A DNA stretch of 64,000 nucleotides from Desulforamulus hydrothermalis Lam5 = DSM 18033 (GTDB lineage Bacteria > Bacillota > Desulfotomaculia > Desulfotomaculales > Desulfotomaculaceae). This document shows, piece by piece, positions 40,716-49,184 of this stretch. The stretch covers positions 180,189-244,188 of the forward strand of contig NZ_CAOS01000011.1 of the NCBI RefSeq assembly GCF_000315365.1. Direction: 5' to 3'. Made by a program: the position numbers and the translations under genes. The first letter of the stretch is position 1, and each line of letters starts with the position of its first letter. The notes under the pieces were generated by a model, which ran no database searches, was not told the DNA's origin, and saw only the letters and a program-made list of their open reading frames with translations.

Positions 40716-40907
40716 CCGTGACCGTGTAATTTACAGACAGTTAAATGTGATTTTGCTGATACGCCTTTGTGTTTATATTTAGGTTGCCACAATTCGAGCT
40801 GAAAAAAGATTGTACTTTATTCCAGGTAATAGTGCCGGCTTATACTTAATCCGGCAGGATATGTTATACTTAAGAAATATTTTGCAATAACTTACCGAGG
40901 TGATTGC

Positions 40908-42107
40908 ATGGCAATAGAGATAGGCATCAAATTTATCGACAACCTGCAGCAGGCCAGAACCGAGATTATGGCTGTAGGCAGTGACGCCGCCGGTTGGCAG
41001 CGCATGGCTCCCAAAGCGGTACACCGGGTTTTAAAACTAACCGGTGTAACCCCTGTTCAGGCCAACATTATTAAGCAGGAGATGCTGGCCCGGGGCGGCG
41101 AGGCGGCGGTGGCCCGCGGGGTGGTTAACTGCTCTGTAGAGGCTACTGATGTTTTACTTATGGCTACTTTAAAGCAATACCAAGAATTTATTGCTAAACT
41201 TAAAATGCAGCCATTTGGTTTGCCCAAATTGGCAGAACGCTTGCAGCAAGCTCTGGATAACCTGGAAGGACGGCCGCTGCGTCGTTTGAACTGCCGGGGC
41301 AGAGAATTGACGTTGGGCGGTCGGACACTGGTGATGGGCATACTAAATGCTACGCCTGATTCTTTTTCTGACGGCGGGCGCTATCAGGAACCGGCGGCCG
41401 CACTGGAACATGCACTGCACATGGTGGAAGCGGGAGCGGACATTATTGATCTGGGCGGCGTATCTACCCGGCCGGGACACAGCCAGGTCAGTGAGGAGGA
41501 AGAGCTGAAACGGGTACTGCCGGTTTTGCAGCGGCTGGTACAGGAGGTGCCGGTACCCATCAGTGTGGATACCTGGCGGGCCCGGGTGGCCAGAGAGGCA
41601 CTTGCTGTGGGAGCGCATATTATCAATGACCAGTGGGCCCTGCGGGGTGACCCGGGCCTTGCAGCAGTGATTGCGCAATACCAGGTGCCTGTGATCTTGA
41701 TGCATAACGGTCGGGACAACCAATACCGGGATATCATGAGTGAAATGATTGCTTTTTTGCGGCAGGGCATCGACCTGGCTTGTGCGGCGGGGCTGGCCAG
41801 GGAAAACATTATTATCGATCCAGGCATTGGTTTTGCCAAAACCTATCAGCAAAACCTGGAAGTTTTACGTCGGCTCAAGGAACTAAACGTTCTGGGCTGC
41901 CCCATCCTGCTGGGCACCTCCCGCAAGTCTGTGATTGCCAAAACCTTAGACCTGCCGGTGGATCAGCGGGTGGAAGGCACCGGTGCTACGGTGGCCCTGG
42001 GAATTGCCGGCGGGGCGGATATAATCCGAGTTCATGATGTTAAGGAAATGGTACGGGTAGCCAGAATGACTGATGCCATCGTCAGGGGGAACAGCCATGT
42101 CGGATAA
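40908..42107 (+). CDS. folP: Dihydropteroate synthase with N-terminal extension
   Basis: FolP joins p-aminobenzoate to the pterin pyrophosphate. The catalytic domain starts at about residue 143 with VMGILNATPDSFSDGG, then IDLGGVSTRPG, PISVDTWRARVA and DPGIGFAKTYQQN. About 140 residues precede it, so the 399-residue protein is longer than the 260-290 of common forms. I recall similar extended forms in clostridia; the extension's role is unknown. The ATG follows GAGGTG. Its end overlaps folB by 11 bases. Confidence 0.94.
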   Translation: MAIEIGIKFIDNLQQARTEIMAVGSDAAGWQRMAPKAVHRVLKLTGVTPVQANIIKQEMLARGGEAAVARGVVNCSVEATDVLLMATLKQYQEFIAKLKMQPFGLPKLAERLQQALDNLEGRPLRRLNCRGRELTLGGRTLVMGILNATPDSFSDGGRYQEPAAALEHALHMVEAGADIIDLGGVSTRPGHSQVSEEEELKRVLPVLQRLVQEVPVPISVDTWRARVAREALAVGAHIINDQWALRGDPGLAAVIAQYQVPVILMHNGRDNQYRDIMSEMIAFLRQGIDLACAAGLARENIIIDPGIGFAKTYQQNLEVLRRLKELNVLGCPILLGTSRKSVIAKTLDLPVDQRVEGTGATVALGIAGGADIIRVHDVKEMVRVARMTDAIVRGNSHVG

Positions 42108-42471
42108 AATAATTTTAAAGGGCATGAAATTTTACGGTTACCATGGTGTTTTGGCGGAAGAACAAAAGCTGGGTCAGCAGTTTGAGGTAGACCTTGAATT
42201 GCGGCTGGATCTCAAGGCAGCCGGCCGGCGGGACGACCTGACTTGCAGCGTCAGTTATGCCGAGGTATATGATGCCGTAGCACAAATTATGACCGGTCCG
42301 CCCTGCAGGTTGTTGGAAGCAGTGGCAGAAAAGATCAGCCGCTGTATCTTACGGCAATTTTTGGCGGTGCAAGAGGTAAAAGTAACCGTAAAAAAACCCG
42401 GCGCACCCATCCGGGGCAGCTTTTGCTATATGGCGGTGGAGATTTGCCGGGCAAGGAGCGAAGACCAATGA
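42097..42471 (+). CDS. folB: Dihydroneopterin aldolase
   Basis: FolB cleaves dihydroneopterin to 6-hydroxymethyl-dihydropterin. The 124-residue protein has FYGYHGVLAEEQKLGQQFEVDLEL, SYAEVYDAV, LLEAVAEKIS and VKVTVKKPGAPIRG, all family features. The ATG at 42097 lies inside the end of folP and the TGA overlaps the folK ATG, so the three are translationally coupled. Confidence 0.94.
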   Translation: MSDKIILKGMKFYGYHGVLAEEQKLGQQFEVDLELRLDLKAAGRRDDLTCSVSYAEVYDAVAQIMTGPPCRLLEAVAEKISRCILRQFLAVQEVKVTVKKPGAPIRGSFCYMAVEICRARSEDQ

Positions 42472-42962
42472 CCGTTGCTTATATCGGCTTGGGCAGCAAT
42501 TTGGGCAAGCGGGAGTCTTACATAAAGAATGCCCTGGCAGAGCTGGCGGCTGCCCCGGGCATTCAATTGCTAAGGGTGGCATCTTTGTATGAAACTGCCC
42601 CCTGGGGCAAGACTGATCAGGACCGGTTTCTTAATACAGTGGCAGAAGTGACCACCTGTCTGGAGGCTGAGCAGCTGCTGCGGGTACTGCTGGAGATTGA
42701 AACCCGACTGGGCAGAACCCGGGATGTTAAATGGGGTCCTCGTACCATAGATCTGGATTTGCTGTTATATGGCAACCGGCAGATTAACCTGCCCCACTTG
42801 CAAGTGCCGCACCCGCACCTGACCAGGCGGGCCTTTGTATTGGTGCCCCTGGCAGAATTATGCCCGGCCCTGGTTTTGCCGGCCGGCCGGGTTGAGGAAC
42901 TGGCAGCCGCCATGGCTGCCGAACAGGATATCAAAAAAAGGGGGCCGTCACCGACCCTTTAA
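42468..42962 (+). CDS. folK: 6-hydroxymethyl-7,8-dihydropterin pyrophosphokinase
   Basis: FolK pyrophosphorylates the pterin for FolP. The 164-residue protein has AYIGLGSNLGKRESYI, SSLYETAPWG-like ASLYETAPWGKTDQDRFLN, and the signature GPRTIDLDLLLYG, followed by HPHLTRRAFVLVPLAEL. The ATG overlaps the folB stop (ATGA). Its end converges with a small minus-strand gene with a 4-base overlap. Confidence 0.95.
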   Translation: MTVAYIGLGSNLGKRESYIKNALAELAAAPGIQLLRVASLYETAPWGKTDQDRFLNTVAEVTTCLEAEQLLRVLLEIETRLGRTRDVKWGPRTIDLDLLLYGNRQINLPHLQVPHPHLTRRAFVLVPLAELCPALVLPAGRVEELAAAMAAEQDIKKRGPSPTL

Positions 42963-43195
42963 TTATCCTTCTTCTTCTTTAAGATAAATTCTACCCCCAC
43001 ATCGGGATTGGACCAAAAGTCAGTCAGCCGGTACCCCTTATCGATAGATTTCCTGGCTTCGGAGATGGCGGTGGCAAACTGATCCAGCAAGGCCTGTCCG
43101 GTAACATCGCCCAGCTCCGGGGTGTTATCCATAACTACCTTTTCAATAAAATAGTCCGGATCGTCATGGATGCCTTCTACCTTGATATTTGGCAT
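42959..43195 (-). CDS. Small hypothetical protein, acidic/lysine-rich
   Basis: I do not recognise this 78-residue protein. It begins MPNIKVEGIHDDPDYFIEK and ends in a lysine-rich tail, with FWSNPDVGVEF near the end. The ATG at 43195 is preceded on its strand by GAGGTG at six bases, a good ribosome-binding site, and codon use looks normal. These points support a real gene. It sits alone between folK (convergent) and the end of cca. Confidence 0.6.
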   Translation of the reverse strand: MPNIKVEGIHDDPDYFIEKVVMDNTPELGDVTGQALLDQFATAISEARKSIDKGYRLTDFWSNPDVGVEFILKKKKDN

Positions 43196-43262
43196 AACTT
43201 TCACCTCGCAGCAACCTTGATGCCGTTATTTTTCCCGCTGCCGGCAGGTTATAACCTTAAAA

Positions 43263-44702
43263 TTAATCGATCGGTTCCCGGCAGGAGGACAAATTTCCTT
43301 TTACCCAGCTTTTGGCCTGGTCTACAGTTTTAATTTCACCGGCTACCTGGGCCTCAGTTAATTGCTGCAGCAACTTTCCTACCAGAGGGCCTTGTTTGAC
43401 GCCCAGGGCCAACAAGTCGCGGCCTGACAGCAGGGGCTGCGGCTTGAATTTATTAGGTTGGGCAAAGTGCTGCTGCAGAAGATCAAAAATTAACTGACGG
43501 TAGGGTGTTAATTCGCTGAGCCTTTCCCCGGCCGTATAAGTGGCAGTAAGGTCAGCCAGAGAAAGGAGCAGCAGGTCCGGCGTGTAATCCCCCAAGGAAA
43601 CAAACAGGCGGTAAAGAGACAGATCGGCATAATCACCCTTGGTATAAAAATGCAGCGGCTGCATATGCAGCAGCACCAGGGTGGACAGGTATTGCTGTTC
43701 CGCCCGGGACATCTTGCACTGCTCTGCCATGGCCCTGACATAGGGCAGGCCGGCCTGTGGATGACCACGAAAAGAAATGCGTCCGGAGGACAGCGTAACC
43801 GCCGTATCCGGTTTACCTACATCATGCAGCAAAGCGGCCAGTTTAAGAAGGGGCAGGCGGGTTCTGCCGCCGGCCAGACATTGTTGCAGGACAGCCAAGG
43901 CTTGCTGGCCTGCCAACAGGGACGCGGGCAGCTCCCGCAGGATTACTTCCAAACAGTAAAAAGTTCGCAAACTATGGCGCCAGACGTTTTCTGTATGATA
44001 ATAATTCTGTTGGGTTGTTGCCATGCGTGCCCGCCCGGGTAACAGAGCCTGCCACAGATTCAATTCCCTGTCTGCATATTCCACCCAGGCATAAACGGCC
44101 GGCAGGCTGAAAAAGGCCGTAAGTTCCTGCCAGATTCGTTCACCTGCCACTGTACCCAGGTGACGGCAGCCTTGTTTCAGTAAAACTGCCGTTTCAGGGA
44201 CAATCACAAAGCCCAGCTGGGCAGCCAACCGGATGCCGCGCAAAGCCCTTAAATAGTCAGCCTTGACGGCGTAAGGGCCGGTTGCCCGCAAAAGCCCCAG
44301 AGTAATATCCCGGTAACCGCCGGTAGGATCCAACAAGTGCTGAAATATGTTGTTTTCATGGGCAAGCTCAAGGTGCAAGGGCAGTGCCAAGGCATTAACG
44401 GTAAAATCCCGGGCTCTAAGATCTTCTTCAATGGTGAGACCCCGGAAACTGCTAAAATCGAGGTGGCGGCGGTCGGGCAGCACTACCCGCAGCATTTGTC
44501 GTTCTTGATCAAGGGTGAACAACCGGCCCTGCAGCTTTTCGGCTACCTGCCGGGCCAGCGGGTAGATATTGCCTGCCGCTGCAAGGTCCAGGTCAACCGG
44601 CGCCAAACCCAGCAAAAAATCCCGCACGGCGCCGCCTACCAAATAAACTTGGCGGCCGGATTGAGCGGCACACCGACCGATACATTTTAGCAACTCCCAC
44701 AT
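43263..44702 (-). CDS. cca: CCA-adding tRNA nucleotidyltransferase/poly(A) polymerase family, with HD domain
   Basis: The 479-residue protein belongs to the class II nucleotidyltransferases. It has VYLVGGAVRDFLLG and the catalytic VDLDLAA. A head-domain stretch (FTVNALALPL) and LRALRGIRLAAQLGF follow, then an HD phosphohydrolase-like part (LLHDVGKPDTA). It most likely adds or repairs the 3' CCA of tRNAs. Family members in bacteria with split activities add only CC or only A, which cannot be decided here. I chose the ATG at 44702, which has GGAGG about 11 bases upstream, over a longer frame. Confidence 0.88.
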   Translation of the reverse strand: MWELLKCIGRCAAQSGRQVYLVGGAVRDFLLGLAPVDLDLAAAGNIYPLARQVAEKLQGRLFTLDQERQMLRVVLPDRRHLDFSSFRGLTIEEDLRARDFTVNALALPLHLELAHENNIFQHLLDPTGGYRDITLGLLRATGPYAVKADYLRALRGIRLAAQLGFVIVPETAVLLKQGCRHLGTVAGERIWQELTAFFSLPAVYAWVEYADRELNLWQALLPGRARMATTQQNYYHTENVWRHSLRTFYCLEVILRELPASLLAGQQALAVLQQCLAGGRTRLPLLKLAALLHDVGKPDTAVTLSSGRISFRGHPQAGLPYVRAMAEQCKMSRAEQQYLSTLVLLHMQPLHFYTKGDYADLSLYRLFVSLGDYTPDLLLLSLADLTATYTAGERLSELTPYRQLIFDLLQQHFAQPNKFKPQPLLSGRDLLALGVKQGPLVGKLLQQLTEAQVAGEIKTVDQAKSWVKGNLSSCREPID

Positions 44703-44921
44703 AATATTATTAACCTCCGTCCCAGGAATTCTTTTATTATAGCATATTGGTAGTATTTTCTGTCTTGCCGGGGACTTATGAAAATTCAAACTATGTGTAA
44801 AATAGTTGTTAGGGATTGAAAACAATGTTATTATTGACTTCGGGTAGTATCCCCCGGGGGAACTGCACCGCCTGTAGTTAATTTAAAACCGCAAAGATGT
44901 TTCCGCTTGGAACCATACGGA

Positions 44922-44978
44922 CCGAGACGGGAGGTGTTTTGCTGTGTAAAACCTTTCGATTACTCGGGGGGTTTTTTG
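44922..44978 (+). terminator. Leader hairpin with T-run before the pantothenate cluster
   Basis: CCGAG and CTCGG enclose GAGGTGTTTT and AAAACCTTTC, and GGGG then TTTTTT follow. It lies about 30 bases before the ATG of the DUF2520-like gene. The 120 bases upstream hold further short inverted repeats (for example CCCCC/GGGGG at about 44851), so this may be an attenuated leader. I could not match it to a known riboswitch. Confidence 0.6.
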
Positions 44979-45006
44979 TATTTTTGGGCAAACGGGAGGA
45001 TTTCTC

Positions 45007-46038
45007 ATGGATCGTAAACCTTCCTTTAGTATTATCGGGGCGGGCAAAGTGGGCAGCGCCCTGGGCGTGTTGCTGCAAGAGCTGGGATACCTGCCGGCTG
45101 CGGTATACAGCCGCACTTTTTCCCACAGCAAACGGCTGGCTGACCAATTGCAGGTTGCGGCGGCACCCCATCCGGCCGCAGCTGCAGCTGCGGCAGAACT
45201 TGTTTTTATTACCACCACAGACAGGGAAATTGCTGCCATGGCTGCTGCAATTGCCCGTCAGGGAGGCTGCCGGCCGGGGCAAATTGTGTTCCATGCCAGC
45301 GGGGCTTTGGCCAGTGATGTTTTGGCACCGGTCAGGGCCCAAGGGGCCTGGGCGGTATCTATGCACCCGCTGCAATCCTTTACCAGTACAGCCGGTGCCA
45401 GGGCAAACCTGCCGGGATCATGTTTTGCCCTGGAGGGAGATGAGCCGGCCTTAGAGCGGGCCATAGAAATAGTAAAGGACCTGAAGGGCCGATATTTTGT
45501 TATTCAGCCGGAAGACAAGCCCCTTTACCATGCGGCGGCAGTGATAGCATCTAACTACTTGGTTTCGCTGGTGCATTTAAGCGCATCTATTTATCGGCAG
45601 TTGGGTTTGGATGAAGAACAGGCCATGGATGCGTTGTTTCCTTTAATTCAGGGCACAATAAACAATATTGCCCGGTCCGGGCCTGCCGGCGCCCTCACCG
45701 GTCCGGTGGCCCGGGCGGACGGAGCTACTCTGCGGGGGCACCTGCGGGCTTTGCAAAAGATGGATTGGCGTACGCAGCAGGCCTATCGAGCGATGGGTCT
45801 TTATACGGTGGGGGTGGCTATGGAAAACGGCAACCTGACACCCAACGAAGCTGTGGCCATCAGTAATATTTTTTTGGAGGTAGACAACCATGAGCAAAAG
45901 AGTAACTACAGCCGACTTCCGGCGTATGAAACAGGAAGGCACCCCCATTACCATGCTAACCGCTTACGACTATCCGATGGCCACCTTGGTCGATGCTTCC
46001 GGTATCGACGGCATCCTGGTGGGGGACTCCCTCGGTAA
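45007..46038 (+). CDS. DUF2520/Rossmann-like dehydrogenase-related protein (overlaps panB; 3' end suspect)
   Basis: The first 290 or so residues form a complete protein of the 6-phosphogluconate-dehydrogenase-like DUF2520 family: SIIGAGKVGSALGVLLQ, HASGALASDVLAPVR, SMHPLQSF and YHAAAVIASNYLVSLVHLS. Members often sit beside panB/panC. The frame as written runs on for 149 bases into panB, which is unlikely. Immediately before panB is a run of seven T (45869-45875). One more T would switch the frame to a TGA that overlaps the panB ATG, the usual coupling. I suspect a homopolymer error, with the true end at about 45893. The enzyme's substrate is unknown. Confidence 0.75.
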   Translation: MDRKPSFSIIGAGKVGSALGVLLQELGYLPAAVYSRTFSHSKRLADQLQVAAAPHPAAAAAAAELVFITTTDREIAAMAAAIARQGGCRPGQIVFHASGALASDVLAPVRAQGAWAVSMHPLQSFTSTAGARANLPGSCFALEGDEPALERAIEIVKDLKGRYFVIQPEDKPLYHAAAVIASNYLVSLVHLSASIYRQLGLDEEQAMDALFPLIQGTINNIARSGPAGALTGPVARADGATLRGHLRALQKMDWRTQQAYRAMGLYTVGVAMENGNLTPNEAVAISNIFLEVDNHEQKSNYSRLPAYETGRHPHYHANRLRLSDGHLGRCFRYRRHPGGGLPR

Positions 46039-46723
46039 TGTAGTGCTGGGTTATGATTCTACCGTGCCGGTAACCATGGAAGACATGATCCACCATGTGC
46101 GGGCGGTCAGCCGTGGTGCTAAAAGAGCTATGGTGGTGGCAGACATGCCCTTTCTTTCTTATCATATTTCCCGGGAAGAAAGCGTGCGCAACGCCGGTCG
46201 ACTGATGCAGGAGGGTTTGGCCCAGGCAGTAAAACTGGAAGGTGGCAGCGAAGTTGTGGATACCATAAAAGCCATCACTTCTGCCGGCATTCCGGTAATG
46301 GGTCACTTAGGATTAACCCCCCAATCGGTTTATCAACTGGGCGGCTATAAAGTACAGGGCAAGGATGGAGAAGCTGCCCGCCGATTGCTGGAGGATGCTC
46401 AAAAACTGGAACAAGCAGGTGTGTTTGCCATTGTACTGGAATGCATTCCGCAGCAGCTGGCAAAAGTTATTACTCAATCCCTGAGCATCCCCACCATTGG
46501 GATTGGAGCAGGGACTGATTGTGACGGGCAAATACTGGTAACTTATGATTTGCTTGGCATGTTTTCTGATTTTGTGCCCAAGTTTGTTAAACGATATGCT
46601 AATCTGAAGGAGCAGATTATTCAAGCCTGCCGGGATTATCAAAAAGAGGTAAAAAACAAGTCTTTTCCCGGGCCTGAACATGTTTTTAACATGGCAGAAG
46701 AAGAATTGAAAAAAATATACTAG
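45890..46723 (+). CDS. panB: 3-methyl-2-oxobutanoate hydroxymethyltransferase
   Basis: PanB makes ketopantoate from ketoisovalerate and methylene-THF. The 277-residue protein has MLTAYDYPMATLVDASGIDG, VGDSLGNVVLGYDSTVPVT, VVADMPFLSY, GHLGLTPQSVYQLGGYKVQG and IGIGAGTDCDGQILV. GGAGG precedes the ATG. panC starts within the next ten bases and panD follows, making the pantothenate/beta-alanine set. The ketopantoate reductase (panE) is not obvious here; the DUF2520-like gene upstream could be considered for it, but that is speculation. Confidence 0.97.
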   Translation: MSKRVTTADFRRMKQEGTPITMLTAYDYPMATLVDASGIDGILVGDSLGNVVLGYDSTVPVTMEDMIHHVRAVSRGAKRAMVVADMPFLSYHISREESVRNAGRLMQEGLAQAVKLEGGSEVVDTIKAITSAGIPVMGHLGLTPQSVYQLGGYKVQGKDGEAARRLLEDAQKLEQAGVFAIVLECIPQQLAKVITQSLSIPTIGIGAGTDCDGQILVTYDLLGMFSDFVPKFVKRYANLKEQIIQACRDYQKEVKNKSFPGPEHVFNMAEEELKKIY

Positions 46724-46732
46724 GTGAGAACC

Positions 46733-47578
46733 ATGCGACTTTGTAAAACTGTAGAAGAGATGCGATCTTATGTTAATGCCGTTCGCGCGGAAGGGAAAAC
46801 CGTTGGCCTGGTACCAACCATGGGTTACCTGCATCAGGGGCATTTAAGCCTGATGCAGGAGGCCAAACGGCGCTGCGATGTGGTGGTGGTCAGTATTTTT
46901 GTTAACCCCACCCAATTTGGGCCTAAGGAAGATTACCAGGCTTATCCCCGGGATTTGCAGCGGGATGCAGGGTTGGCTGCCGAAGTGGGAGTGGATGTTA
47001 TATTTGCTCCCGAGGTGGCAGAGATGTATCCCCCGGATTTTAACACCTTTGTGGAAGTGGCAGAGGTAAGCGAACCCCTGTGCGGGGCATCCCGGCCGGG
47101 CCATTTTCGGGGCGTGGCCACCATTGTGACCAAACTTTTTAACATCGTGCGGCCGCATATGGCTTTCTTTGGCCGGAAAGATTTTCAACAGGTGCTGGTG
47201 ATTAAACGCCTGGTGGAAGATTTAAACCTGGATGTCAACATTGTGGATCTGCCCATTGTCAGGGAGGAAGACGGTCTGGCCTTGAGTTCTCGCAATGTAT
47301 ATCTTACGGCAGAAGAGCGAAGGGCAGCCCGGGTGCTGTTCCGCAGTCTCAGCTTGGCCAGACGGCGGGTGGCAGCCGGCGAGAGGAATACTGCCGGCCT
47401 GAAAGAACTGGTGGAACAGGAAATCCGTTCGGAACCCCTGGCCGTTATTGATTATGTAGAGATTCTTTCCTTACCCCGCCTTAAACCGCTGGACACTTTA
47501 CAGGACAAGGCGTTGCTGGCCCTGGCGGTACGCTTTGGCAAAACCCGTTTAATTGACAATACGGTTTTGGAGGTATAG
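46733..47578 (+). CDS. panC: Pantothenate synthetase
   Basis: PanC condenses pantoate and beta-alanine with ATP. The 281-residue protein has the nucleotide-binding signatures [17 protein letters not shown] and [18 protein letters not shown], and the pantoate-binding [13 protein letters not shown] and SSRNVYLT. An in-frame GTG lies at 46724 right after the panB stop; the ATG at 46733 is preceded by TAGGTGAG and is preferred. Confidence 0.96.
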   Translation: MRLCKTVEEMRSYVNAVRAEGKTVGLVPTMGYLHQGHLSLMQEAKRRCDVVVVSIFVNPTQFGPKEDYQAYPRDLQRDAGLAAEVGVDVIFAPEVAEMYPPDFNTFVEVAEVSEPLCGASRPGHFRGVATIVTKLFNIVRPHMAFFGRKDFQQVLVIKRLVEDLNLDVNIVDLPIVREEDGLALSSRNVYLTAEERRAARVLFRSLSLARRRVAAGERNTAGLKELVEQEIRSEPLAVIDYVEILSLPRLKPLDTLQDKALLALAVRFGKTRLIDNTVLEV

Positions 47579-47582
47579 GATC

Positions 47583-47966
47583 TTGTTGTTATTTATGTTT
47601 AAGTCCAAAATACATAGGGCTACGGTGACTGAGGCCAATCTAAATTACATGGGCAGTATTACCATCGACAAAGATTTAATGGAGGCGGCCGGCATCCTGC
47701 CCCACGAAAAAGTACAGGTGGTGAATAACAATAACGGAGCCCGCCTGGAAACCTATGTTATAGAAGGAGAGCCGGGATCGGGTGTCATCTGCCTGAACGG
47801 GGCAGCGGCCCGGCAGGCTCAACCCGGGGATACGGTCATTATCATTGCCTATACCATGCTGGATGAAAGGGAGGCCCGTACCTTTAAACCCCGGGTGGTG
47901 ATGGTGGACGAAAACAATAAAATTACCCGGGTCATACAGGAAGAATGTCATGGTGTTTGCGGATAA
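47583..47966 (+). CDS. panD: Aspartate 1-decarboxylase proenzyme
   Basis: PanD decarboxylates aspartate to beta-alanine after self-cleavage that creates a pyruvoyl group. With the TTG at 47583 as start the protein has 127 residues and the cleavage pair falls exactly at Gly24-Ser25 (NYMGSITID), the numbering of the Bacillus and E. coli enzymes. The internal ATG at 47595 would shift it to 20-21 and lies too far from the GGAGG at the end of pan[15 protein letters not shown] and [14 protein letters not shown] are typical. Confidence 0.94.
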   Translation: MLLFMFKSKIHRATVTEANLNYMGSITIDKDLMEAAGILPHEKVQVVNNNNGARLETYVIEGEPGSGVICLNGAAARQAQPGDTVIIIAYTMLDEREARTFKPRVVMVDENNKITRVIQEECHGVCG

Positions 47967-47978
47967 AGGCTGTCGTAT

Positions 47979-48007
47979 TGACATTTGCAGCGGTACTGGA
48001 TAGAATT
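47979..48007 (+). promoter_or_regulatory. Sigma-A type promoter for nadA
   Basis: TTGACA at 47979-47984 and TAGAAT at 48002-48007 with a 17-base spacer, just behind panD and about 60 bases before nadA. It separates the nad genes from the pan operon. Confidence 0.7.
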
Positions 48008-48067
48008 GCTACAAGAGTTAAGATATATGAACTTGCTCTGGCTTGTTTCAGACAAGGAGATGATTTA

Positions 48068-48994
48068 ATGTCAATCATTGAGGAGCGAATGAGCCAGCTA
48101 ACCGAAGAAGTTAAGAAATTAAAAAAAGAAAGAAATGCCATTATTCTGGCTCATGTTTATCAACGCCCGGAGGTGCAGGAGGTAGCTGATATCATAGGGG
48201 ATTCTTTGGAGTTGTCCCGTCGTGCTGCCGCCACCGATGCGGACGTTATTGTTTTCTGCGGAGTTCATTTTATGGCCGAAAGTGCGGCCATTTTATCTCC
48301 CGACAAAGTTGTCCTGTTGCCCGAGGAAAATGCCGGTTGCCCTATGGCGGATATGGTTACCGCCGAACAACTGCGGGCCAAAAAACAGGAGATGCCGGAT
48401 GCGGTAGTGGTGGCTTATGTTAATACTTCGGCGGAAGTAAAAGCCGAAAGTGATATTTGCTGCACGTCCGCCAACGCGGTTAAGATCGTACAATCAATAC
48501 CTGAAGACAGGCCCATAATATTTATTCCGGATAAAAATCTGGGGGCTTATGTGGCGTCAAAAACCGGACGGCCCATGACATTATGGGAAGGCTGGTGCAA
48601 TACCCACGACTGGGTTACCGTTGAGGAAGTGTTAAAGGCTAAGGAAGCACACCCGCAGGCTTTGGTGCTGATTCACCCCGAGTGTCGACCGGAGGTGGTG
48701 GCCCTGGCCGACTATGTTTCCAGCACCACCGGTTTAATTAAATATGCCAGAGAAAGCGAAGCCAAGGAATTTATCATTGGGACCGAATCGGGGATTTTAC
48801 ACCAGTTGTATAAACAATGCCCGGGCAAAGAGTTTTACCTGGCTACCCGAAGGTTGGTTTGTCCCAATATGAAGGCCACTACATTGGGCAAAGTTAAGGA
48901 AGCACTGATAACTATGCAGCCAAGGATTACAGTACCCCCGCAGATCAGGGAAAAGGCCTTGGCCTGCCTGGAGAAAATGCTGGCTGTTAAATAA
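48068..48994 (+). CDS. nadA: Quinolinate synthase A
   Basis: NadA condenses iminoaspartate with dihydroxyacetone phosphate to quinolinate using a [4Fe-4S] cluster. The 308-residue protein has AHVYQRPEVQEVADIIGDSLELSR (quoted in part), FCGVHFMAESAAIL, the cluster cysteines in ENAGCPMADM and PECRPEV, VNTSAEVKAESDICCTSANA, and TESGILHQL. The ATG at 48068 has AAGGAGAT upstream. A palindromic element (copy 4) separates it from nadB. Confidence 0.96.
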   Translation: MSIIEERMSQLTEEVKKLKKERNAIILAHVYQRPEVQEVADIIGDSLELSRRAAATDADVIVFCGVHFMAESAAILSPDKVVLLPEENAGCPMADMVTAEQLRAKKQEMPDAVVVAYVNTSAEVKAESDICCTSANAVKIVQSIPEDRPIIFIPDKNLGAYVASKTGRPMTLWEGWCNTHDWVTVEEVLKAKEAHPQALVLIHPECRPEVVALADYVSSTTGLIKYARESEAKEFIIGTESGILHQLYKQCPGKEFYLATRRLVCPNMKATTLGKVKEALITMQPRITVPPQIREKALACLEKMLAVK

Positions 48995-49012
48995 CAAATA
49001 TTTATTTCATCA

Positions 49013-49133
49013 CACTGTAGACAAAAGAAAGTCAAGGTGGCTTTATGATCCCCGGCCGGCCACTTATCGAAGCACCGTTCACAGCACTTGACTAAAGGGG
49101 ATTATAAACCACAGTTTACGTTTGTCGGCTCTG
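49013..49133 (+). repeat. Quasi-palindromic intergenic element, copy 4 (deleted form)
   Basis: The outer end ACTGTAGACAAA, the inner GTGGCTTTATGATCCCC, the left arm TCGAAGCACCG...ACAGCACTTGA, and the right side GGGGATTATAAACCAC...TTTGTCGGCTCTG are present. The central hairpins and the right arm are missing, leaving about 120 bases. Here I see no clear duplicated hairpin at the borders, unlike copies 1, 3 and 5. It lies between nadA and nadB. Confidence 0.7.
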
Positions 49134-49184
49134 ATTCATGTTCTTATGTTATAATTTTTACTTTGAAACGGGGAGTTGTTTTCT

